The position numbers and the translations under genes were made by a program. A stretch of DNA of 12,072 nucleotides, from NCBI GenBank assembly GCA_029212275.1, contig JARGOI010000010.1, forward strand, positions 1 to 12,072, in the 5' to 3' direction. Shown piece after piece: positions 1 through 7,300 of the stretch. Below the pieces are notes generated by a model. The model was given only the letters and a program-made list of their open reading frames with translations, was not told the DNA's origin and searched no databases. This DNA is from Thalassolituus sp. (GTDB lineage Bacteria; Pseudomonadota; Gammaproteobacteria; Pseudomonadales; Oceanobacteraceae). Numbering within the stretch: the first letter of the stretch is position 1; every line of letters begins with the position of its first letter.

Positions 1-413
1 GCCCGACGACTTTATTAACCTTAGGGCAAGTTTGGAAAACACTTTCGCCTGAGCAACAAACCGCACTCAATGTGGTGTTTGTCAGCGTTGATCCCGAGCG
101 CGACACGCCAACAACGCTGCAGCCGTATATGCAGTACTTTAACTCCAGCTTTATTGCTCTCACAGGCAACCCTGAAAGTTTGCAGCGCTTAAGTGCAGCA
201 GTCAGTGCGTTTTATGCGAAAGCACAAGCGCATGAAGATAACCTTGGCTACTTAATGAATCATAGCGCTAATATTATTTTAATTGACCCCGTTGGACGTT
301 ATCGCGGGTTTATTGAGCCGCCGTTTGAGAACCAACGACTCGAAAAAATTATCCCTTTGCTGCTTAGCGTTCCCGCTTTAGTTACCGTACCTGCTTTAAC
401 AAACTCGCAATAA
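1..413 (+). CDS. SCO1/SenC-family copper chaperone, 3' part only
   Basis: This is the C-terminal part of a SCO-type thioredoxin-fold protein, which delivers copper to the CuA site of cytochrome c oxidase on the periplasmic side of the membrane. The reading frame is open from the first base. The opening 'gc' would complete a TGC codon, so the first residues read (C)PTTLLTLGQVW, matching the second cysteine of the family's CxxxCP copper motif; the first cysteine lies outside the window. The frame then shows the family signature VDPERDTP and, near the end, NHSANIILIDPVGRYRG, whose histidine is the third copper ligand in SCO proteins. About 136 codons are visible, ending in TAA at 411-413. Translation could appear to begin at the GTG at 72, but the upstream residues fit the family, so that is not the true start. 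The gene is convergent with znuB and overlaps its end by 32 bases. In many gammaproteobacteria SCO follows haem A/O synthesis genes, which may lie just outside the window. Confidence 0.9.
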   Translation, partial: PTTLLTLGQVWKTLSPEQQTALNVVFVSVDPERDTPTTLQPYMQYFNSSFIALTGNPESLQRLSAAVSAFYAKAQAHEDNLGYLMNHSANIILIDPVGRYRGFIEPPFENQRLEKIIPLLLSVPALVTVPALTNSQ

Positions 414-1167
414 ATAACAGCATGGCGCTGACGACCACACTTGGCCCAGCTGGAGTATCCCACCAAAGGGAGGCACTCATTCCCATCACCACAGCAATCA
501 CACCAAACGCCGAGGCAAGCATCGCCATCATGGCCGGCGTGCGTGCAAACGCTCTAGCCGTGGCGGCAGGAATAATCAGCAAGGCGCTGATTAATAAAAT
601 ACCCACCACCTTCATCGCCAGTGCCACAGTAATGGCTAACATAATCACTAATAAAATATTGAGACGTGCGACGGGGCGACCTTCTACGCCGGCCAGTTCA
701 GGACTGACCGTGACCGCAATCAAACCACTCCAGTACTTGATCAGTAATCCTAGAATTGCTACTGCACTTAGTGCGAGTAATACAACATGCTGTCGCGTAA
801 TGGCCAATAAGTCGCCAAATAAATAGCCCATTAAATCGACGCGGATACCTTCGGTTAAACTCAGCGCAACCAAACCTAGGGCTAAGGTGCTGTGCGAAAT
901 AATGCCCAATAAGGTGTCCGAAGATAGGCGGTTAGAGTCTTGCAACGGCAGCAGTAATAAGCCCATGGTTAAACAGCCAATCACTAGTGTTAGGGTAAGA
1001 TCGATATCGGCCATCACCCCAAAGGTAATTCCCAGTAATGCGCCATGTGCCAAGGTGTCGCCAAAAAAAGCCATGCGTCGCCACACCACAAAACTTCCCA
1101 GCGGGCCGGTAGCCACGGCCAATAACATGCCAGCTAATAGGGGCATTAACCACCAAACATTAATCAT
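382..1167 (-). CDS. znuB: Zinc ABC transporter permease ZnuB
   Basis: This is the inner-membrane channel of the ZnuABC high-affinity zinc importer, of the ABC-3 (metal) permease family. The protein is 261 residues from the start chosen here, the length I recall for E. coli ZnuB. It has many hydrophobic helices and the family hallmarks WRRMAFFGDTLAHGALLG near residues 29-46, the region that contacts the ATPase, and MKVVGILLISALLIIPAATAR in the second half. The frame is open upstream to 1305, but that stretch only shadows znuC. The ATG at 1165-1167 is preferred because it begins the conserved MINVWWLMPLLAGMLLA segment and has GGAG nine bases upstream. The start overlaps the znuC stop by 8 bases, so translation is probably coupled. 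The 3' end overlaps the convergent SCO gene, leaving no room for a separate terminator. Expression should follow the Zur-controlled zur-znuC-znuB transcript. Confidence 0.95.
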   Translation of the reverse strand: MINVWWLMPLLAGMLLAVATGPLGSFVVWRRMAFFGDTLAHGALLGITFGVMADIDLTLTLVIGCLTMGLLLLPLQDSNRLSSDTLLGIISHSTLALGLVALSLTEGIRVDLMGYLFGDLLAITRQHVVLLALSAVAILGLLIKYWSGLIAVTVSPELAGVEGRPVARLNILLVIMLAITVALAMKVVGILLISALLIIPAATARAFARTPAMMAMLASAFGVIAVVMGMSASLWWDTPAGPSVVVSAMLLFIASLLKQVR

Positions 1168-1969
1168 GGCGATGCGCTCCATGATTGTGATTACCAAAAA
1201 CCTGATTGTCAGAAATATGGTCGTCGCTAATATGGTCTCCAGAGCAATGTTCGTGGTCATGGTCGTGGGTGTAATAGGCGATACTGCTGTCTTGCTCGCG
1301 TCCAAACAACTTAAGATAAGCCGGGTCGTTCGATACCGTATCAGGATGTCCAGAGCAACATACGTGACCGTTTAAACAAATCACTTCGTCGGTAGCTGCC
1401 ATCACAAGGTGGAGGTCATGTGACACCATTAATACTGCACAACCCAGTTCGTCGCGCAGTTGTGGAATTAAACGATACAACTCAATTTGACCTTGCACAT
1501 CAACGCCCTGCACAGGCTCGTCGAGCACCAGTAAGTCGGGTTGTACCAACAACGCTCGGGCCAATAACACACGCTGCCACTCACCGCCGGATAAGTCGTG
1601 AATGCTTTGCTTTAATAAGGCACTGATATGCAATCGGTCTAACCAAAACTCAATACATTCTTTTTTGGCGCCAGGCGATAATTGCAGAAAACCAAACACA
1701 TCCAAGGGCATGCGTTCATCGAGCGGCAACTTCTGTGGCATAAAACCGATTTTCAGATTTTTTTGTCGCTTAATGACACCACCTTGCGTTTTTTGCAAAC
1801 CTAACAAGGCTCGAACTAAAGTCGATTTGCCGCAACCATTAGGTCCGATAAGCGTAATGATTTGACCACGATGAATGGTCATGGAAATATCATCCAATAC
1901 CTTTTTTTGCGCGAAAGACAATTGCAAATGCTGCGCTTCTAATAGCAGGGTGTCTGATGTCGATGTCAT
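1160..1969 (-). CDS. znuC: Zinc ABC transporter ATP-binding protein ZnuC, with His-rich tail
   Basis: This is the cytoplasmic ATPase that powers zinc import through ZnuB. All ABC motifs are present: Walker A GPNGCGKST at residues 42-50, Q-loop glutamine 79 (MPQ), signature LSGGE at 126-130, Walker B LLVLDE at 146-151 and the H-loop MVSHD with His184. At 269 residues it is somewhat longer than typical ZnuC. The extra length is a C-terminal tail from about residue 234 with ten histidines and many aspartates, beginning THDHDHEHC and ending HNHGAHRHD. I recall a shorter histidine cluster at the end of E. coli ZnuC, so the tail is probably a family trait taken further, plausibly for binding or sensing zinc. 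A 15-base imperfect tandem repeat encodes GDHISDDHISD inside it. The ATG shares one base with the zur stop (TAATG), and the 3' end overlaps znuB by 8 bases, so the three genes form one tight operon. Confidence 0.95.
   Translation of the reverse strand: MTSTSDTLLLEAQHLQLSFAQKKVLDDISMTIHRGQIITLIGPNGCGKSTLVRALLGLQKTQGGVIKRQKNLKIGFMPQKLPLDERMPLDVFGFLQLSPGAKKECIEFWLDRLHISALLKQSIHDLSGGEWQRVLLARALLVQPDLLVLDEPVQGVDVQGQIELYRLIPQLRDELGCAVLMVSHDLHLVMAATDEVICLNGHVCCSGHPDTVSNDPAYLKLFGREQDSSIAYYTHDHDHEHCSGDHISDDHISDNQVFGNHNHGAHRHD
1208..1237 (-). repeat. 15-base imperfect tandem duplication in the znuC tail
   Basis: On the plus strand gtcagaaatatggtc is followed directly by gtcgctaatatggtc; they agree at 12 of 15 positions, with the three differences together in the middle. 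In frame this gives two copies of a DHISD-type unit (GDHISDDHISD) in the histidine-rich end of ZnuC. It looks like an in-frame duplication that lengthened the metal-binding tail. Confidence 0.6.
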
Positions 1970-2490
1970 TATTTCTGCGCCTTAGAAGAGCAGGATGCAC
2001 AAAGACCAGTGAGCTCATGGGTCTCACCTTCTATCGTGATGCCCAAGCTAGCTTCAAGTTGTTTGGCTAATTCACGGAGCTGCAACGCTGGAAGTTCGCT
2101 GGCATTGCCACATTGGCGACAAATAAAGAACCCGTTTGGATGTTCGTGTTTCGGCTGATTGCAGCCGATGAATGCATTGATAGAGCTAATACGATGAACT
2201 AGTCCCAGTTCCAAAAGAAAATCCAATGCCCGATAAACCGTCGGTGGAGCAGAGTTAAAGCCTTCTTTGGCCAATAACGGCAGTAATTCGTAAGCACCGA
2301 CGGGTTTATGAGTTTGCCACACCAATTCCAGAACTCGCTGGCGCAATTGGGTTAACCTAGCGCCGCGTTGTTCGCAAAGAAGCACTGCATCATTTAACGC
2401 AGTGGCGATGCAGCGATCATGGTTATGTTTGGCATGCGTCTTGTGAGAATCTTGTTCGCTTGAACAATTGTCTTGAGACGATTGAGTCAT
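1969..2490 (-). CDS. zur: Zinc uptake regulator Zur (Fur family)
   Basis: This is a Fur-family repressor that binds DNA when loaded with zinc and shuts off zinc uptake. From the ATG at 2488-2490 it is 173 residues. The N-terminal winged helix runs from about residue 32 (ALNDAVLLCEQRGARLT) and includes the recognition segment PPTVYRALDFLLELGLVHRI from residue 82. The dimerisation half carries two CxxC pairs, CRQC at 124-127 and CASC at 164-167, which hold the structural zinc, plus the HEHPNGFF region typical of Zur. GTG at 2497-2499 would add three residues, but the ATG has AAGG eight bases upstream and is preferred. Residues 15-27 (SHKTHAKHNHDRC) are histidine-rich, an addition seen also in the neighbouring ZnuC and ZnuA. 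It is first in the zur-znuC-znuB operon and divergent from znuA; a candidate operator beside its start suggests autoregulation. Confidence 0.93.
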   Translation of the reverse strand: MTQSSQDNCSSEQDSHKTHAKHNHDRCIATALNDAVLLCEQRGARLTQLRQRVLELVWQTHKPVGAYELLPLLAKEGFNSAPPTVYRALDFLLELGLVHRISSINAFIGCNQPKHEHPNGFFICRQCGNASELPALQLRELAKQLEASLGITIEGETHELTGLCASCSSKAQK

Positions 2491-2501
2491 TGCAGTCACC
2501 T

Positions 2502-2522
2502 TAGGTTATAATGTTGCAATTC
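2502..2522. promoter_or_regulatory. Candidate Zur operator between zur and znuA
   Basis: The 21 bases from 2502 (core GGTTATAATGTTGCAATTC) match the gammaproteobacterial Zur consensus as I remember it (GAAATGTTATA-N-TATAACATTTC) at about 15 of 21 aligned positions, including the whole GTTATAAT block and the C-A-x-TTC end. It lies in the only shared regulatory region of the two divergent zinc transcripts and covers a TATAAT box, so a bound repressor would block both. The match was counted by eye against a remembered consensus. Confidence 0.7.
2507..2512 (+). promoter_or_regulatory. Candidate -10 box for znuA
   Basis: A perfect TATAAT sits 33 bases before the znuA ATG, predicting a start site near 2519 and a leader of about 26 bases. 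The -35 is weak: TTGAGT at 2482-2487 with a 19-base spacer is the best seen. The box lies inside the candidate Zur operator. Confidence 0.5.
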
Positions 2523-2524
2523 TA
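2519..2524 (-). promoter_or_regulatory. Possible -10 box for the zur operon
   Basis: On the minus strand TAGAAT (five of six consensus bases) lies here, with a weak TTGTAT 16 bases upstream. Transcription would start near 2512, inside the Zur operator, and leave enough leader to include the zur ribosome-binding site. The call rests on position and a partial match only. Confidence 0.3.
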
Positions 2525-2545
2525 CGACACTTTACAGACGATACA

Positions 2546-3586
2546 ATGAAGAAACTGGCATTAGTAACAGTATTTACCTCCGCGGCTTGCGTAAATACGA
2601 TTTTTTTTAGCCCTCTGGCGGTTAGCCAAGAGAATATGCATAGTGATCGCCCGCAGATTCTTGCGTCATTAGATAGCGCTATAGATGCAGGCAATACATT
2701 TCACAAGCATGCGGAAGATGATCATCATTCGAGACACGCTGTCGAATTAAAATCCGAGCAAGCCCAGCTAGATGCTCTTAATAAGGTTATTCCGCTGTCC
2801 GACCCAACGATGGCAAAGGTATTGGTGACCTTGCATCCGTTAGCCTTAATTGCTGCATCGGTGGTGTCTCTGGATCAATTAGAGGTATTAATGCCTCCCG
2901 GCGCTAGTCCCCACGATTTTGCGTTGCGCCCATCCGATATCGATCGTATTCAAGAAGCGGATGTGGTGTTTTGGGTTGGGCCACAAGCGGAACCCTATTT
3001 GGCTGGGTTTGCTCAACGCTGGCCTGAAAAACGTTGGATCACACTGAGTGACTTTGCCAATGCCGACCAACCTCAAGATGATCATTATTGGTTGTCCGCT
3101 CAGATCGCTATCAAAGCTCAGCAAATGTTAGCTAAAACTTTAGGTAAAGATTCGGCTTTCTTTGCTGCAGATGTTAAAGATGCCTTAACCTATAGTCATG
3201 TAGCGTTAGCGCCGGTGAAGAACGTTGGTTTTTTTGTTTATCACCGAGCTTATGACCATTGGGTGTATGAACAAGGCCTAAATCAACAAGGCTATTTTAC
3301 CATGTCATCCGAGCGTAAAACGGGTATGCGCACATTAACGGAAATGAGGGCTCAATTATTAGCAGGAAACATTGCCTGTGTATTTGTGGGCAAAGGGGTA
3401 GATTTAGGGTTAGTTGAAAAGTTGACTGAAGGGGCTAATGTTCGTCAGCAAGTATTGGATCCATTAGCCAATGGCATTTCGATTAGTGAACATGCTTACG
3501 GTGATTATTTAAGAAAACTTGCGGACGATGCTTTGAAGTGTCTAAAAACTCCTAGTGTTAGCACTGGAACGCAACCTACACTTTAA
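2546..3586 (+). CDS. znuA: Zinc ABC transporter substrate-binding protein ZnuA
   Basis: This is the periplasmic zinc-capture protein of ZnuABC. It is 346 residues, with a Sec signal peptide over roughly the first 26-28 residues (MKKLALVTVF start, hydrophobic core, cleavage near LAVSQ). The cluster A-I metal-binding protein fold starts at about residue 90 (AKVLVTLHPLALIAASV). The three zinc-site histidines can be placed: His123 in GASPHDFALRPSD, His180 in DDHYWLS and His233 in YHRAYDHW. Cys278 (ACVF) and Cys332 (KCLK) fit the conserved disulfide, and LDPLANG matches the family's LDPLG. The usual histidine/aspartate-rich loop just before the second ligand is missing. Instead a short histidine cluster (HKHAEDDHHSRH, residues 53-64) lies in a linker between the signal peptide and the fold. 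It diverges from zur, starts at ATG 2546 with no strong Shine-Dalgarno, and is probably Zur-repressed. Confidence 0.93.
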   Translation: MKKLALVTVFTSAACVNTIFFSPLAVSQENMHSDRPQILASLDSAIDAGNTFHKHAEDDHHSRHAVELKSEQAQLDALNKVIPLSDPTMAKVLVTLHPLALIAASVVSLDQLEVLMPPGASPHDFALRPSDIDRIQEADVVFWVGPQAEPYLAGFAQRWPEKRWITLSDFANADQPQDDHYWLSAQIAIKAQQMLAKTLGKDSAFFAADVKDALTYSHVALAPVKNVGFFVYHRAYDHWVYEQGLNQQGYFTMSSERKTGMRTLTEMRAQLLAGNIACVFVGKGVDLGLVEKLTEGANVRQQVLDPLANGISISEHAYGDYLRKLADDALKCLKTPSVSTGTQPTL

Positions 3587-3612
3587 AAAATTGTTAACAT
3601 TATTAGGTAGAC

Positions 3613-4296
3613 ATGCAAAACACCATTAACAATAAAGTGCCTTATCATGACCTTCATAATAGTATTAGGTTAATTAAAATATGGTCTTTTCTGCCTGCTG
3701 CTATCTGTGTGGTTGGTTTGGTCTTTTCAGCTATGACGCTGTTCTCTTTAAATGATTTATCGAACAGTCTAATTGTGGCGAATCTTTCGGCGTCATGGAA
3801 AGGAAAAATAGAATACGATAATATTTTCCGCTTAGCACAAGTCATTACAACGTTTATTCTATTTATTTTTTACTGCTATTGGATTCTGTTTGCGGCACGT
3901 AATATGATTTCTCTGTTTGAAGATAAAGAACACAGTGCATGGCTGACTTTTAGATTGTCGATGACACTATTAATGTCATCATTAAAAATGACTCGCATTA
4001 TCAATAAAATGCGTTTTCAATGTGTTCCTAATCACCTTGATCATCAACCCACCGCTTGGTTGTTACCCGTCTGGTGGACGATGTTATTTACTTCCTCAGT
4101 TGCAAAATTACTGGCGTTGTATTTTTCCAATAAAGTGCAGACCGTCGGCGATTTGCGTGTTGTCTATTTTTTTACGATAACTGCGTTCGCTATTTATCCC
4201 ATATTTTATTTTCAAACTGTGCTTATTCTCAAAGAAATTACTTGGTTACAAGCATTATGCCAAGATAATAAAGAGCGCACAGGCAGTCCGATTTAA
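3613..4296 (+). CDS. Hypothetical four-helix membrane protein
   Basis: I do not recognise this 227-residue protein with confidence. It has four likely membrane segments, at about residues 24-46, 75-95, 148-171 and 183-206, with a charged stretch between the second and third. The pattern of a helix followed by YCYWILFAARN, a loop, then a WLLPVWW helix faintly recalls the DUF4328 family, but this is a guess from layout. The ATG follows TTAGGTAGAC, giving a ribosome-binding site at normal spacing. It begins 26 bases after znuA with no terminator seen between them, so it may be cotranscribed and zinc-controlled; a metal role is otherwise unsupported. Its DNA looks more AT-rich than the zinc genes: in single hand-counted 60-base lines I got 20-22 G+C here against 39 in one line of znuB. 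Confidence 0.75.
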   Translation: MQNTINNKVPYHDLHNSIRLIKIWSFLPAAICVVGLVFSAMTLFSLNDLSNSLIVANLSASWKGKIEYDNIFRLAQVITTFILFIFYCYWILFAARNMISLFEDKEHSAWLTFRLSMTLLMSSLKMTRIINKMRFQCVPNHLDHQPTAWLLPVWWTMLFTSSVAKLLALYFSNKVQTVGDLRVVYFFTITAFAIYPIFYFQTVLILKEITWLQALCQDNKERTGSPI

Positions 4297-4305
4297 ACTG
4301 TCTTT

Positions 4306-4340
4306 AAAACGGCAAGGCGCTTGTTTTATTTATTGTTTCA
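4306..4340 (+). terminator. Weak intrinsic terminator candidate after the membrane protein gene
   Basis: Ten bases after the stop, AAAAC-gg-CAAG-gcg-CTTG-TTTT can fold into a short stem (CAAG/CTTG flanked by A-T pairs), followed by a T-rich run, ATTTATTGTTTCA. The stem is short and partly A-T, so strength is doubtful. Position and the U-rich tail favour it as the end of the znuA transcript. Confidence 0.35.
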
Positions 4341-4348
4341 TCCCTGTT

Positions 4349-4374
4349 GCAAGCCAGTCTTCACTGGTTATTGC
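4349..4374. repeat. Inverted repeat between convergent genes
   Basis: GCAA-g-CCAGT-cttc-ACTGG-tta-TTGC forms a compact hairpin: a 5-bp inner stem with a 4-base loop and a 4-bp outer stem, split by an unpaired base on one side and three on the other. It lies just beyond the stop of the RND permease and between two convergent genes, a usual place for a terminator, but neither strand has a clear T run after it. Confidence 0.45.
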
Positions 4375-4382
4375 TTATCGTA

Positions 4383-7300
4383 CTAAATCTCATCGCTGTC
4401 TTTATCGCTTTGCTGTCCGTCGCCCCAACCGGCTTCCCAACTCGAATTCAGCACTTCTTCGGTATAGGGGTTATGGTCTTTACTAATCCCCAATCGTCCT
4501 GATTCAAAACCTTGGTGATAGGCATTTTCGATAGAATCAGTATCGTGTTGTTTTGACGGATCAGACTTGCTCGGCATAAAGTAGTTTTCGATATCGATAA
4601 AGATTAAGGCCATCGCAGGCACCAAGAGCAAGCTGATTAACGTCGCGAATATCACACCAAAGCCGAGAGATACGGCCATAGGGATTAGGAATTGTGCTTG
4701 AACGCTGGTTTCAGATATCAGCGGTGTTAAGCCAGCAAAGGTCGTTAAAGACGTTAGAATAATAGGACGGAATCGTACGCGCCCAGCATCGATCACTGCC
4801 AAGACTGGACTTCGTCCCTTGGCAACTTGGGAATTCATATAATCGAGTAACACCAAGTTATCGTTGACCACTACGCCACTCACCGCGACCATCCCCACAA
4901 ATGACCAAAGGGTCAAATCTAAACCAAGAAGTACGTGTCCAAACACCGAACCTAGTAAGCCAAAGGGTACTGCATACAGCACTAATAATGGCTGTTTGTA
5001 GGATGAAAAAAGCACCGCCATTAATAGATACATGGCCAAAATGGCAAATATATAATATTTAGTCAGTACGTCTAAGAAATAACGTACCGAACGTTGATAG
5101 CCACCTTGGTCCCAGTTGATTCCTGGAGTTTTTGCAACGAGCTCATCTAAATATCCATTGCTTAGTTCAGCATTAATACGCTCGGAGGAGTTCATGTCGG
5201 CATTCACAAAGGCTTTCACCGAAACCGTACGTTCACCTTCGTAGCGACGAATATGCGTTTTCGACGGGCTGTATTTGATTTCAGCAATCGTATTTAACGG
5301 AACGTACACACCAGGCGCATACTCGATTGGCAAATTTTCTAAATGCCACGACGATTCGAGTTCATCGTCGGGTAATCCCAGCCAGACATCGACTTCTTCG
5401 GTATTGGTTTGCAGTTTTTGCACCACGGTACCTTGGTAGGCGCGGTTCACTTGGCTGACCACATTCTCAATATTCAAACCTAATGAAGAAGCATTGTCGC
5501 GCAGTGAAATTTCTGCTTGTTTACTTTGTTCTTCGTGCGACGTACGAATATCAAAGATGCCTTCGTAACTGGTTAAATGCTCTGCTAATTCATCCGATAA
5601 ACGATATAAGGTTTCTAAGTCATCACCCGAAAATACAATCTCGATATCAGGGTTGGTCGGGTTTTTACTGGAAGAAAAGGTTAAGTTCAAACTGTCAGTA
5701 ATGACGCCTGTTTTGTTTCGCCATAGCGCCAAGACTTCTTGTCCGCTGAAGGTGCGTGTTTCTGGCGACGCCAGTTCTAACACCACGCGAGCGGTATGAT
5801 CAAGATTCTTTTCCAAGCGTAAATTTGTCGCGCTATTTTGATAACCAATCACCGAATAAATATGCTCAATGGCAGTAACGCCATTCGCCTTATATTCCTT
5901 GTTAATTTCGTCAGCGGCAGCTTCGAGCTGAAGAATTGCTTTCTGAGTGGTTTCTCTAGGTGTACCTTCGGTAAATGACACATCGGCAATGACCACATCC
6001 GATTCAATGGCTGCAAACAAAGAAACTCGAAACCAACCCTGTGCCAGTAATAAGGTCACTATTAAAAACATTACGGTAAAACCCGCCACAAACGCAGTTC
6101 GATAACGAATACATTGATCTAATAGTGGGATATAGAAACGCTGAACTAAGCGCTCCATGGCACTTGAAAAACGACCTTGTAAACGCGTCAACCAGCTTTC
6201 TTTCGGTTGCGCATGATAGGTCATATTTGCCAAGTGAGAAGGCAATATATAGATTGATTCGATCAACGAAAAAATTAGCGTTGCGATTACAACAATGGGA
6301 ATAGGCCGCATTAGCTTACCTTCAGGTCCCGGCAAGCTGACCAGAGGTAAGAAGGCAATAATAGTGGTCGCAACCGCAAAAATAATTGGTTTGGCGACTT
6401 CAAGTGTGCCTTGTATTGACGCTTGTGTTCCAAACTTACCTTGTTCGTTTTGCAGGTGTATTGACTCACCGACAACCACCGCATCATCGACTACAATACC
6501 GAGTACTAAAATGAAGGCGAATAAAGAAATAAAGTTAATGGAAACATCAAAAATAGGCAGAACCGCTAAGGCTCCAAGGAAGGAAACCGGAATACCTAGG
6601 CTGACCCAAAAAGACAGTCGAGCACTCAAAAATAACAGCAAAACAACGAACAATAAGGCTAGACCGCTGACCGCATTTTTTAACAGTAAATCAACTCGTC
6701 CTTGAAAGTCTTTAGATTCATCTTGCCAGATATAAAGATTCACACCTTCGGGCAATACCACTTTATCGACGAAAGAACGCATATCGCGAGAAATATCGGT
6801 GATGTTTTGATTACCAACCCGATAAACATCCACTGAAATAGCAGAAGATTCATCAAATTCCGCATTCGTTTCACTTAAATAACGTGTGTCGCTAATCGTT
6901 GCGATGTCTCCAAGTAATACTTCACCGCCGTCACCATCTGAGGCAATAACGATTTGTTCGTATTCGGCAGTACTGGCACGGTCGGCACCGCCGACAATCA
7001 GTATGTCGCCAGCTTGAGATTCTAAAATGCCACCCGGTAGCATACCGGTTTGTTCACGTATTTTAGCCGCAACCGTTACGTAGTTAAGGTTGTACTGTTC
7101 GAGTATAAAAGAGGGGATACCAATACGAATTTCAGGCTTAGTCGTATCTTCGACGGTGACCACACTTATCGAATCGAAGTCGAGTAAGTCGTTTCGAAAT
7201 TGATGCGCCGTATCGGTCAGTAGCGTGTAATTAACCTTACCGCTGATAATGAGTTTGGCGACGCGACTGCGAATCGATAATTCTATAATTTCTGGAGGTG

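Noticed and set aside
1168..1305. Extension of znuB upstream to 1305
   Set aside because: This stretch only overlaps znuC in another frame; the conserved ZnuB N-terminus begins at 1167 with a ribosome-binding site and gives the family length.
422..1375. Plus-strand open frames opposite znuB and znuC (422-826, 887-1375)
   Set aside because: They are antisense shadows with no family features; the minus-strand genes here have complete motif sets.
2491..2499. GTG start for zur at 2499
   Set aside because: Possible, but the ATG nine bases downstream is better placed behind the AAGG site; the difference is three residues.
4349..4374. Strong bidirectional terminator between the convergent genes
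   Set aside because: The hairpin is real, but neither strand has a proper T run after it, so it is listed only as an inverted repeat.
6295..6705. Plus-strand 136-codon frame inside the RND permease
   Set aside because: It lies antisense to conserved pump helices, is rich in threonine, lysine and serine without domain features, and has no plausible start signals.
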